A stretch of 5,190 nt of DNA from Thiotrichaceae bacterium. Lineage in GTDB: Bacteria; Pseudomonadota; Gammaproteobacteria; Thiotrichales; Thiotrichaceae. The notes below the pieces were generated by a model. That model made no database searches. It was not told the origin of the DNA and saw only the letters and a list, made by a program, of their open reading frames with translations. The position numbers and the translations under genes were made by a program. The stretch spans positions 1 through 5,190 of the forward strand of contig JALVRY010000229.1 of the NCBI GenBank assembly GCA_027024625.1, read 5' to 3'. Numbering within the stretch: position 1 is the first letter of the stretch; each line of letters begins with the position of its first letter. Positions 1 to 4,853 of this stretch are shown here, one piece after another.

Positions 1-1
1 T

Positions 2-79
2 GCCCAAACCACTCAATCTGCTGTTGATTTAAAGGTATTAATCGAACAAATGCGAGAGCAAATCCAGAATTTGGAATAA
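2..79 (+). CDS. C-terminal fragment of an unidentified protein
   Basis: An open frame enters from the left edge and ends at TAA (77-79), leaving 25 residues. They include the segment VDLKVLIEQMREQIQNLE, which is hydrophilic with Leu/Ile/Val/Met spaced as in an amphipathic helix or coiled coil. The start and most of the protein lie outside the window, and the fragment is too short to assign to a family. It is on the same strand as cbpA, and only four bases separate its stop from the -35 box of the heat-shock promoter. cbpA could therefore be expressed by read-through as well as from its own promoter. The frame is supported only by being open to the edge and by its protein-like composition, so it may not be a real gene. 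Confidence 0.45.
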   Translation, partial: AQTTQSAVDLKVLIEQMREQIQNLE

Positions 80-82
80 CGG

Positions 83-110
83 CTTGATTCACAAACATTA
101 AGCTCCATAA
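83..110 (+). promoter_or_regulatory. Sigma-32 (RpoH) heat-shock promoter for cbpA
   Basis: CTTGATT (83-89) is followed by a 13-base spacer and then CTCCATAA (103-110). The known sigma-32 consensus is CTTGAAA, 11-16 bases, CCCCATnT. From memory, the E. coli dnaK P1 promoter has the same CTTGAT -35 core, the same spacing and CCCCATTTA at -10. The predicted start near 117-119 leaves a leader of about 33 nt before the cbpA ATG at 151. The position in the 71-nt gap directly upstream of a J-protein gene adds weight. No start site has been measured. Confidence 0.7.
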
Positions 111-150
111 TTAGTCCATCTATTTCTACATCAACGATACTACCACGGCT

Positions 151-1038
151 ATGAGCAACAAAGATTATTACAAAATACTGGGCGTAAGCCGCACTGCGAC
201 AGAAAAAGAAATTAAAAAGGCATACCGCCGCCTTGCTAAAAAATACCACCCTGATGTAAGCAAGGAAAACAATGCCGAAGCTCGCTTTAAGGAAGCTAAT
301 GAAGCTTATGATGTACTCGGTGATAAAGAAAAACGTGCTGAATACGATAGTTTTGGCTCTGCTTGGAATCAACAGCGCCAATCATCACAAGGTTGGAGGA
401 GACAACAACAATCTGGCAATCCATTTGGCGGTGGTTTCGGTGGCTTCGGTGGTTTTGGAGGCGGTGGTGGCAACTCCAGTATCTTCGAAGATTTATTTGG
501 TGGACAATCTGGTGGCGGCTTTTCGTCCAAAAAACCTCAAAATCAAAATGCCAGTATAAGTGTTAACCTAGAGGATGTATTTCACGGTGCAAGTAAATCC
601 ATTCGCTTACCGAATGGGGGGAATATTCAAGTTAAAATCCCTGCAGGCATTGAAGACGGTAAAAAAATTCGCCTATCAGGAAAAGGTTCCAATGGTGGCG
701 ATCTCCTGCTTAAAATCCAGATAAATCCTCACAAACAGTTTAAACTCAAGGGCAAAGATATTACAGTTGAAGTTCCTGTATCTCCTTGGGAAGCCGCGCT
801 GGGGACAACATTAACAGCACCAACACTAGGTGGTAGTGTTAAACTTAAAATACCCGCAGGAACACAATCAGGTAAAAAAATGCGTCTCAAAGGTCGTGGA
901 CTTGCAGGCAAACCTGCAGGAAATCAATATATAGTGATACGCATCCATACCCCACCAGCAAACTCGGATAAAGAAATTCAGGCATATAAAGAAATGGAAA
1001 AAACATTTTCATCATGGAACCCACGAGAAGGTAAGTAG
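151..1038 (+). CDS. cbpA: CbpA-type DnaJ co-chaperone (class B J-protein)
   Basis: This is a 295-aa cytosolic Hsp40 that stimulates Hsp70 (DnaK) ATPase and presents unfolded clients; E. coli CbpA also binds DNA. The J-domain covers residues 4-70 (KDYYKILGV at 4-12; HPD catalytic tripeptide at 33-35; EAYDVLGD at 51-58; EYDSFG at 64-69). A Gly/Phe-rich linker follows at about 91-125, ending in the IFEDLFGG type of motif. Two beta-sandwich client-binding domains follow at about 134-205 and 206-270, each with a VKIPAG/LKIPAG motif (161-166, 232-237) and a G-x-G turn (KGSNGGD, KGRGLAG). There is no CxxCxGxG zinc finger, which separates it from DnaJ itself. The length suits CbpA (about 305 aa). The start is ATG, fixed by the family N-terminus, although no Shine-Dalgarno is evident upstream. 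The last codons and the TAG stop lie inside the left arm of a palindromic element (1032-1043), so the C-terminus NPREGK may not be the ancestral one. No cbpM modulator follows. Confidence 0.95.
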   Translation: MSNKDYYKILGVSRTATEKEIKKAYRRLAKKYHPDVSKENNAEARFKEANEAYDVLGDKEKRAEYDSFGSAWNQQRQSSQGWRRQQQSGNPFGGGFGGFGGFGGGGGNSSIFEDLFGGQSGGGFSSKKPQNQNASISVNLEDVFHGASKSIRLPNGGNIQVKIPAGIEDGKKIRLSGKGSNGGDLLLKIQINPHKQFKLKGKDITVEVPVSPWEAALGTTLTAPTLGGSVKLKIPAGTQSGKKMRLKGRGLAGKPAGNQYIVIRIHTPPANSDKEIQAYKEMEKTFSSWNPREGK

Positions 1039-1190
1039 GAGTGCATAATTAATTTAACAAAATTTGCGAAGGATATTTTTTGATATTCATTCATTATCGA
1101 AGAAGCATAGTCCTGCTACGCGACTGAGAGAATGAATGAATAGCGGAAAATAGACCAGTAAATTGTTAAATGTGTATACACTCCTACTTA
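1032..1190. repeat. MITE-like long palindrome 1 (cbpA-degQ gap)
   Basis: This is an imperfect palindrome of 159 bp. The outer arms are a perfect 12-bp inverted repeat, TAAGTAGGAGTG (1032-1043) against 1179-1190. TTTAACAA just inside the left arm is mirrored by TTGTTAAA inside the right arm. A second perfect 12-bp pair, TATTCATTCATT (1084-1095) against 1131-1142, sits nearer the centre. The apex is GCaTAG (1105-1110), loop TCCTG, CTAcGC (1116-1121). The ends are TA dinucleotides, as expected if a TA target was duplicated. No open frame of interest lies inside, so the element would be non-autonomous. The left terminus supplies the cbpA stop codon. If transcribed, the region would fold into one long hairpin and could end or stabilise the cbpA message, but there is no U-tract. 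The mobile-element reading is inference; the inverted repeats are seen directly. Confidence 0.75.
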
Positions 1191-1210
1191 ATAGCTCATA
1201 AAGATAGATG

Positions 1211-1233
1211 GAGATCTTTCATATAAAGGTCTC
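1211..1233. promoter_or_regulatory. Small inverted repeat in the degQ upstream region
   Basis: GAGATCTTT (1211-1219), loop CATAT, AAAGGTCTC (1225-1233): nine pairs, one of them a G-T wobble. It lies 53 nt before the degQ-like ATG and is followed by A-rich sequence, so it is not an intrinsic terminator on the + strand. It could be a leader hairpin or a protein-binding site. I found no convincing sigma-70, sigma-32 or sigma-E promoter between 1191 and 1286, so how the protease gene is transcribed is unclear. Confidence 0.3.
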
Positions 1234-1286
1234 AAATAATATCCTTATGTAGAAAACGCCCTATTCATAATCATTTGGAAACAAAT

Positions 1287-2438
1287 ATGAGAAGAATCAA
1301 ATATATAACAATCGGATTTAGTGTATTACTACTTGCATTAGGTGTGTTCAAGTCCGTTCAAGCCAACCTACCTTCCAGTGTTAACGGACAAGCCCTGCCT
1401 TCTCTTGCTCCAATGTTAGAAAAAGCAACACCGGCTGTTGTAAACATAGCAACGGAAGGAATACACCGCTCACGAAGGCACGCTTTTAATGACCCTATTT
1501 TTGAACATTTTTTTGGTGGAAAAATACCAAGCGAACGTCGCTCTCGTGGTACGGGATCAGGTGTAATCATCGATGCTCGCAAAGGTCATATCGTCACCAA
1601 CTATCACGTTGTAGCCAATGCCAGTAAGATTACCGTTACATTAAATGATGGACGAAAATCACCTGCTAGCATCATTGGCACAGATTCCAGAGCTGACATT
1701 GCTGTAATTAAAATCAAAGAGAAAGGGCTGATTGATTTACCACTAGGCAATTCAGATAAACTACGAGTAGGCGATTTTGCTGTCGCCATCGGCAACCCTT
1801 ATGGACTAGGTCAATCCGTAACCTCTGGTATTATTAGTGCACTCGGACGAACAGACCTCGGCATCGAAGAATATGAAGACTTTATCCAAACCGATGCATC
1901 CATTAACCCAGGGAATTCTGGCGGCGCATTGGTTGATTTAAAAGGCAGACTTATAGGAATCAATACCGCTATTTTGGGTGGTGATGGTGGCGGTAATGTC
2001 GGCATAGGCTTTGCCATCCCCGTCAATATGATGAAAAATATCGTCAATCAATTGGTTAATTTTGGACAGGTTGAGCGAGGCCAATTAGGTGTTGTTGTTC
2101 AAGACTTAGATAGGCGTTTGGCAAAAGCGTTAAATGTTACAGATCATCGCGGAGCGGTTATCGTTGAAGTCGTTTACGGATCACCCGCTGATTTAGCAGG
2201 ACTTCAAGCTGGCGATGTTATCACTCATATTAACGGTAGAAGGATAAAAAGCGCTAGCGATGTCAGAAACAAAGTTGGAGCAATGCGTATCGGGACACGG
2301 GTTAATGTTGATGTATCCAGAAATGGTAGAAATAAAAATTTAACAGCCGTTGTTGGAAAGACTCAAACTAACGCAAAAGAGCAACGCCCTCGACGTATTG
2401 AACCTAGCCAGAATGATACCCCATTCTGGGATCAGTGA
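1287..2438 (+). CDS. degQ: DegQ-like periplasmic serine protease with a single PDZ domain
   Basis: This HtrA/Do-family protease degrades or holds misfolded envelope proteins in the periplasm. ATG 1287 (383 aa) is preferred over the TTG at 1275 because GGAA (1277-1280) sits six bases upstream of the ATG as a Shine-Dalgarno, and MRRIKY begins a clean signal peptide. The n-region RRIK is followed by a hydrophobic core at 6-21 and likely cleavage after SVQA (residue 26). The trypsin-like domain has His107 (NYHVV), Asp137 (ADIAVI) and Ser211 (GNSGGAL). The FNDPIFEHFFG segment (67-77) is the LA-loop hallmark of DegP/DegQ and is absent from DegS. Near-diagnostic DegQ strings are SDKLRVGDFAVAIGNP and IQTDASIN. 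One PDZ domain follows (about 265-356, with the RGQLGVVVQ carboxylate-binding strand), then a polar Arg/Pro-rich tail of about 27 residues ending FWDQ. DegQ normally has about 455 aa and two PDZ domains. The domain plan therefore resembles DegS while the sequence is DegQ-like, and the symbol is by sequence resemblance. No frameshift is visible. Confidence 0.9.
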   Translation: MRRIKYITIGFSVLLLALGVFKSVQANLPSSVNGQALPSLAPMLEKATPAVVNIATEGIHRSRRHAFNDPIFEHFFGGKIPSERRSRGTGSGVIIDARKGHIVTNYHVVANASKITVTLNDGRKSPASIIGTDSRADIAVIKIKEKGLIDLPLGNSDKLRVGDFAVAIGNPYGLGQSVTSGIISALGRTDLGIEEYEDFIQTDASINPGNSGGALVDLKGRLIGINTAILGGDGGGNVGIGFAIPVNMMKNIVNQLVNFGQVERGQLGVVVQDLDRRLAKALNVTDHRGAVIVEVVYGSPADLAGLQAGDVITHINGRRIKSASDVRNKVGAMRIGTRVNVDVSRNGRNKNLTAVVGKTQTNAKEQRPRRIEPSQNDTPFWDQ

Positions 2439-2475
2439 TGACATTACAAATATTGAGCATTATCAATGTCATTAC
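2435..2475 (+). other. Inverted repeat spanning the degQ-like stop codon
   Basis: The arms 2435-2445 and 2465-2475 can form 11 pairs (core ATGACATT/AATGTCAT perfect, one G-T wobble) around a 19-nt loop. The left arm contains the TGA stop of the protease gene (2436-2438). No T-run follows, so it is not a standard intrinsic terminator. It may be an mRNA 3'-end stabiliser, a weak transcription pause before the DUF302 gene, or chance. Confidence 0.3.
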
Positions 2476-2523
2476 CAGTAATACTCGACTACACTGCCCA
2501 CCTTAATTTTGTAGGAGTAGGAT

Positions 2524-2913
2524 ATGTCTAATTATTGTTTTTCGACCAGTATAGACCAACCCATTGATGAAGCCATCGAAACATTGAAGGCAACTTTACA
2601 TAACCATAAACTCGGTATTGTCAGCGATGTCAATGTGCAGGCTATTGTTAAAAACAAGCTTGATGAAGATATGACAGCATACCGCATTTTAGGCGCATGT
2701 AACCCAATGCTGGCTAAGCGAATGACTGATGAAGTTCCTCAAGCTGGAACTTTGTTACCTTGCACAATCATCGCTCGAGAAGATGGCTCTCAAACAACAT
2801 TTGATTTCATGGATCCGATGGCTGTTTTAAGCCTTGCTGATAATGCAATCATGAATGAAGTTGCAGAAGATGCAACAGCTCGTTTAAAAGCCGTTGTTGC
2901 TGAGTTAGGTTGA
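2524..2913 (+). CDS. DUF302 domain protein
   Basis: This is a 129-aa protein with no signal peptide or membrane segment, so probably cytosolic. It matches the DUF302 family (Pfam PF03625): an N-terminal part with the pattern SIDQPIDEAIETLKATLHNH (9-28), then the family core YRILGACNP (53-61) and GTLLPCTI (75-82), and a C-terminal helix (about 104-128). Its two core cysteines are C59 and C80. The biochemical function of DUF302 is not established; family members are small single-domain alpha/beta proteins, often near redox, sulfur or metal-related genes. ATG 2524 is well supported by AGGAG at 2513-2517, six bases upstream. It lies 85 nt after the protease gene on the same strand and may share its transcript; no separate promoter is convincing. 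The palindrome cluster begins about 15 nt after its stop. The length is usual for the family. Confidence 0.9.
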   Translation: MSNYCFSTSIDQPIDEAIETLKATLHNHKLGIVSDVNVQAIVKNKLDEDMTAYRILGACNPMLAKRMTDEVPQAGTLLPCTIIAREDGSQTTFDFMDPMAVLSLADNAIMNEVAEDATARLKAVVAELG

Positions 2914-2928
2914 TTATTTATACACATT

Positions 2929-3095
2929 CCCAAGGAAACTCTGATTAAGTCGGATGAAATTTCTTGGAGCTAAAATTATTCAGTTTTTATTTAAAAAGCG
3001 AACGAATAGCAGGCTATTGGTGAGGTTTTTAAACAAAAAATGGAGAATTTTAGCTCCAAGAAAATCATTCATGACTTGATCAGAGGTTCCCTAGG
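2929..3095. repeat. MITE-like long palindrome 2
   Basis: The core of this element is 2934-3090 (157 bp). The arms contain an 18-bp perfect match (2960-2977 against 3046-3063, around CTTGGAGCTAAAATT). A further outer 13-bp match (2939-2951, CTCTGATTAAGTC, against 3073-3085) has one G-T wobble. An inner A/T match, GTTTTTATTTAAAAA against TTTTTAAACAAAAAA, is imperfect. The apex is AATAGC (3005-3010), AG, GCTATT (3013-3018), perfect. The right end carries TA (3092-3093); the corresponding left position (2931-2932) is CA, possibly a mutated TA. There is no reading frame with protein-like content. It would form a near-continuous hairpin of about 70 pairs. Confidence 0.8.
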
Positions 3096-3258
3096 AGGCT
3101 GTCCGAGAATATGAGTCGTAGCGAGGGAAAGCTGATTTGAGCTAGATTTTTCATCAATTTGAGGCGAATAGTTGTTCTATTTAACGAAAATTGAGGGGAA
3201 ATCTAGCCAAATTCAGCTTTTCCGCAGTAGGCTTACTATTCTCGGACAGCCTCCTAGG
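3090..3258. repeat. MITE-like long palindrome 3
   Basis: This is a palindrome of 169 bp. The outer arms 3090-3111 and 3237-3258 are a perfect 22-bp inverted repeat beginning CCTAGGAGGCTGTCCG. A second good match pairs GCTGATTTGAGCTAGATTT (3131-3149) with 3199-3217, with few mismatches. A third pairs TCAATTT (3154-3160) with AAATTGA (3188-3194). The apex is AATAG (3167-3171), loop TTGTT, CTATT (3177-3181). TA dinucleotides at 3092-3093 and 3255-3256 flank GGAGGCTGTCCG, compatible with TA target duplication. The perfect outer arms suggest that it is the youngest element here or is under selection. No coding content is visible. Confidence 0.85.
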
Positions 3259-3315
3259 TAGGCGATTGACGTACGGTGCTTTCGTACAGAGATCATGCGT
3301 CAATCGCCTACTTAG
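3254..3315. repeat. Short palindrome 4 with inner hairpin
   Basis: A perfect 14-bp inverted repeat, GTAGGCGATTGACG (3258-3271) against 3298-3311, extends to 18 pairs (3254-3271 against 3298-3315) with one G-T wobble. Inside it, GTACG (3271-3275), loop GTGCTTT, CGTAC (3283-3287) forms a separate hairpin. The stem is followed by no T-run on either strand, so it is not a standard terminator, although a strong hairpin between convergent genes could still hinder transcription. It shares its left boundary CCTAGG with palindrome 3. It is far shorter than the other three and lacks their TAG/CTA apex. Confidence 0.75.
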
Positions 3316-3346
3316 CAAAAATATAAATAAAGAACAGCAACTCGAA

Positions 3347-3378
3347 GGTGGGTGGCCAGTATAATTTTACACCCAACC
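3347..3378 (-). terminator. Weak candidate terminator after rnhA
   Basis: On the - strand, GGTTGGGTG and CACCCACC (3370-3378 and 3347-3354) can pair with a single bulge around a loop of about 15 nt, starting roughly 20 nt past the rnhA stop. T-rich sequence follows only after about a dozen bases (TTCTTTATTTATATTTTT), which is farther than in a classical intrinsic terminator. The location is right and the structure only fair. Confidence 0.3.
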
Positions 3379-3397
3379 TCCTTGGTTAAACAAATGG

Positions 3398-3841
3398 TCA
3401 TCCAGCTTCATCAATTGCCTTATTCGCTAAGGCATCAACCCTCTCATTTTCCACATGCCCTGAATGCCCTTTTACCCACCTCCATTCAATATTGTGTGGT
3501 TCAATTGCTTTGTCTAAACGCTGCCATAGTTCTTTATTTTTAACAGGCTTTTTACTTGCGGTTTTCCAACCTCTGGCTTTCCAGCCTCCAATCCACTCTG
3601 TAATACCTTGAATTACATACTTGGAATCTGTTGTTAATATTATATCGCAGGGACGTTTTAGTGATTCTAAACCTTGAATAACAGCCATTAATTCCATCTG
3701 ATTATTTGTTGTTTGTTTCTCATAACCATAGGCCTCTTTTTCCGTATCACCATAACGCATTAATAAGCCCCACCCCCCTTTGCCTGGATTTCCCCTACAC
3801 GCCCCATCGGTAAATATTTCAACTGGTTTAACGTCACTCAC
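3398..3841 (-). CDS. rnhA: Ribonuclease HI
   Basis: RNase HI is a cytosolic endonuclease that cuts the RNA strand of RNA:DNA hybrids, clearing R-loops and helping remove Okazaki primers. The protein has 147 aa, close to the 155 of E. coli. The Asp/Glu metal-binding set is complete: Asp12 ([13 protein letters not shown]), Glu50 ([10 protein letters not shown]), Asp72 (TTDSKYV) and Asp136 (NERVDALAN). The catalytic-loop His126 lies in [13 protein letters not shown]. The basic substrate-handle region (about 86-104, [19 protein letters not shown]) is also present. The start codon is GTG (3839-3841), supported by AAGGA (3851-3855 on the - strand) nine bases upstream and by the family N-terminus. 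It follows the methyltransferase gene by 17 nt with no promoter between, so the two are very likely cotranscribed. dnaQ does not follow. Confidence 0.97.
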   Translation of the reverse strand: MSDVKPVEIFTDGACRGNPGKGGWGLLMRYGDTEKEAYGYEKQTTNNQMELMAVIQGLESLKRPCDIILTTDSKYVIQGITEWIGGWKARGWKTASKKPVKNKELWQRLDKAIEPHNIEWRWVKGHSGHVENERVDALANKAIDEAG

Positions 3842-3858
3842 TAAATACTTTCCTTAAA

Positions 3859-4605
3859 TTATTTTGAAACTTCTCTTGACGCAGCAATAATTGCAGGCTT
3901 TCTGCGTAATATTTTATTCGACTTCCATGATGAAATTGGTGTTTGAGCCAACTCTGTTTTCTTAGCATGAATAAGGTATATATTTCCTAGTTTTCGACCA
4001 AACCGTTGACCCGCTTTTTCTAGAAATTCTAATGAGCTAAATAGCTTTTTATTTTCAATCGAAGGACGAAAACCATACGTCTGCGTACTAATAATTTCAA
4101 AACCACGGACTTTGAGCCAATCCTTCATCTTACCTATGCTACGAAATGTTTGCTGACGTTGAAAACACTTATTTAATCGAAGTATTTTTGACAGACCCAA
4201 GTAGCTAAATGGATTAAAACCAATTAATAAGCAGTGCCCTTCTGGAACAAGAATCCGGTCAATCTCTCGTAAAACTTGATGCGGATATTCTGAACCTTCA
4301 AATACATGGCTTGCCACAACTAAGTCTAAATTATCAAAGGCTAAGGGAATAAACTCAGCATCTGCAATCAAACTCATATTTCCACTCACCTTAGATGGGG
4401 TATGTGAAAAAATACTGATGTTATTTTTAATTCGAGATTCACTCAACAATGTACGGATACAGGTGTGCTCTCCAATCTCAACAGCATAGTATCCAAAAAC
4501 CTCTGACAGTATCGAATTAATCTCTTGTTCCAATGCACTAAAGACATAACGCCCCTCTCTACTGCGATACCATTTATGCATATGTAAAGTTTTATCTAAG
4601 CTCAT
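3859..4605 (-). CDS. YafS-like class I SAM-dependent methyltransferase
   Basis: This is a 248-aa protein of the Methyltransf_11 type resembling E. coli YafS, whose substrate is unknown to me. Matching features are the early WYRSREGRYVFSALEQEIN segment (12-30; YafS has a comparable Leu-Tyr-Arg-Lys-Ala-Leu-Glu-Arg stretch), the acidic ADAEFIPLAFDNLDLVVASHVFE region (81-103, with post-motif I and motif II), HQVLREIDRILVPEG (109-123) and GFNPFSYLGL (129-138). The SAM-binding glycine motif I is degenerate (AVEIGEHTC, 41-49), as it also appears to be in YafS, so activity is uncertain. The C-terminal 30 residues are basic (KSNKILRRK). ATG 4605 has no clear Shine-Dalgarno; a second in-frame ATG at codon 9 is possible. 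Linkage to rnhA is a conserved gammaproteobacterial arrangement. The gene is divergent from the mltD-like gene; glyoxalase gloB, often found between them, is missing. Confidence 0.88.
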   Translation of the reverse strand: MSLDKTLHMHKWYRSREGRYVFSALEQEINSILSEVFGYYAVEIGEHTCIRTLLSESRIKNNISIFSHTPSKVSGNMSLIADAEFIPLAFDNLDLVVASHVFEGSEYPHQVLREIDRILVPEGHCLLIGFNPFSYLGLSKILRLNKCFQRQQTFRSIGKMKDWLKVRGFEIISTQTYGFRPSIENKKLFSSLEFLEKAGQRFGRKLGNIYLIHAKKTELAQTPISSWKSNKILRRKPAIIAASREVSK

Positions 4606-4650
4606 TGGGCTAACTATCTGTAATATTTCTATTTTTGATTAAAATATAGT

Positions 4651-4679
4651 CTGACAAAATCATTATTAATAACTATAGT
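4651..4679 (+). promoter_or_regulatory. Sigma-70-type promoter for the mltD-like gene
   Basis: CTGACA (4651-4656; 5 of 6 against TTGACA) is followed by exactly 17 bases and then TATAGT (4674-4679; 5 of 6 against TATAAT). The predicted start near 4686 gives a leader of about 168 nt before the ATG at 4854. The -10 box lies inside a perfect 10-bp palindrome, AACTATAGTT (4671-4680), which could be a repressor site or chance. Confidence 0.65.
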
Positions 4680-4768
4680 TTTAATCGAACAAACATACCA
4701 CTTAATTCGCTTTATAAATTTTTTCACTACGCTAACCATCAGTGTTAAGAATCTATACAGTCTTCACA

Positions 4769-4815
4769 ATGTAGGGTGGTAAAAACAAGCGGTATCGCGG
4801 CTTCTCATCCTATAT
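4769..4815 (+). promoter_or_regulatory. Possible leader hairpin upstream of mltD
   Basis: ATGTAGGGTGG (4769-4779) can pair with 4805-4815 over 11 positions, including three G-U wobbles. An inner AAGC/GCTT pair (4787-4790 and 4800-4803) encloses a 9-nt loop. The structure ends about 28 nt before the GGGG ribosome-binding site (4844-4847). It would be part of the long leader of the mltD transcript. No known riboswitch class is recognised. Confidence 0.25.
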
Positions 4816-4853
4816 CGTTTGGATTCTATGGGCTTTACAACTTGGGGTTTTGC

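Larger units (their letters stand above)
2914..3397. other. Gene-free convergent gap filled with three palindromes
   Basis: These 484 nt separate the + strand DUF302 gene from the - strand rnhA gene. I see no supportable gene. About 80% of the stretch (2929-3315) consists of three inverted-repeat units placed end to end, listed separately. The remainder (3316-3397) is AT-rich with one weak G/C-rich inverted repeat. dnaQ, which follows rnhA in many gammaproteobacteria, is absent here. Confidence 0.85.
4606..4853. other. Divergent intergenic region between methyltransferase and mltD
   Basis: These 248 nt are AT-rich on the methyltransferase side and hold a good rightward promoter (4651-4679) and a possible leader hairpin (4769-4815). 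For the leftward methyltransferase/rnhA pair I see only poor matches: TTGTCA on the - strand overlaps the rightward -35 box, but no well-spaced -10 follows. No small reading frame is convincing. Confidence 0.7.

Noticed and set aside
13..381. 122-codon open frame on the - strand overlapping the cbpA start
   Set aside because: It is antisense to the conserved J-domain, the translation is a Phe/Ile/Ser-rich string with no recognisable domain, and the heat-shock promoter and cbpA start lie inside it.
1205..1233. Sigma-E promoter for the degQ-like gene (GATCTT ... TCTCA)
   Set aside because: The -35-like and -10-like boxes are about 11 bases apart instead of about 16, and they coincide with a small hairpin.
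1275..1286. TTG start four codons upstream for the protease
   Set aside because: ATG 1287 has GGAA at the right spacing and starts a standard signal peptide; the TTG has no ribosome-binding site.
3254..3315. Palindrome 4 as an intrinsic terminator
   Set aside because: The stem is strong but neither strand has a T-run directly after it, and it is part of the repeat stack.
3330..3380. tRNA-like trace (CTTCGAGT on the - strand near GGTTGGGTG)
   Set aside because: No acceptor stem, anticodon arm or full T-arm can be built; the resemblance is limited to a few bases.
2914..3397. CRISPR array or small RNA gene in the repeat-rich gap
   Set aside because: The repeats are inverted rather than regularly spaced direct repeats, and there is no promoter-plus-terminator arrangement.
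3352..3543. 63-codon + strand open frame over the 3' end of rnhA
   Set aside because: It is antisense to well-conserved RNase HI codons, with no ribosome-binding site and low-complexity His/Leu/Gln content.
38..4693. 13-base direct repeat TTAATCGAACAAA at 38-50 and 4681-4693
   Set aside because: One such match in an AT-rich 5-kb window is not surprising; one copy lies in coding sequence and there is no shared context.
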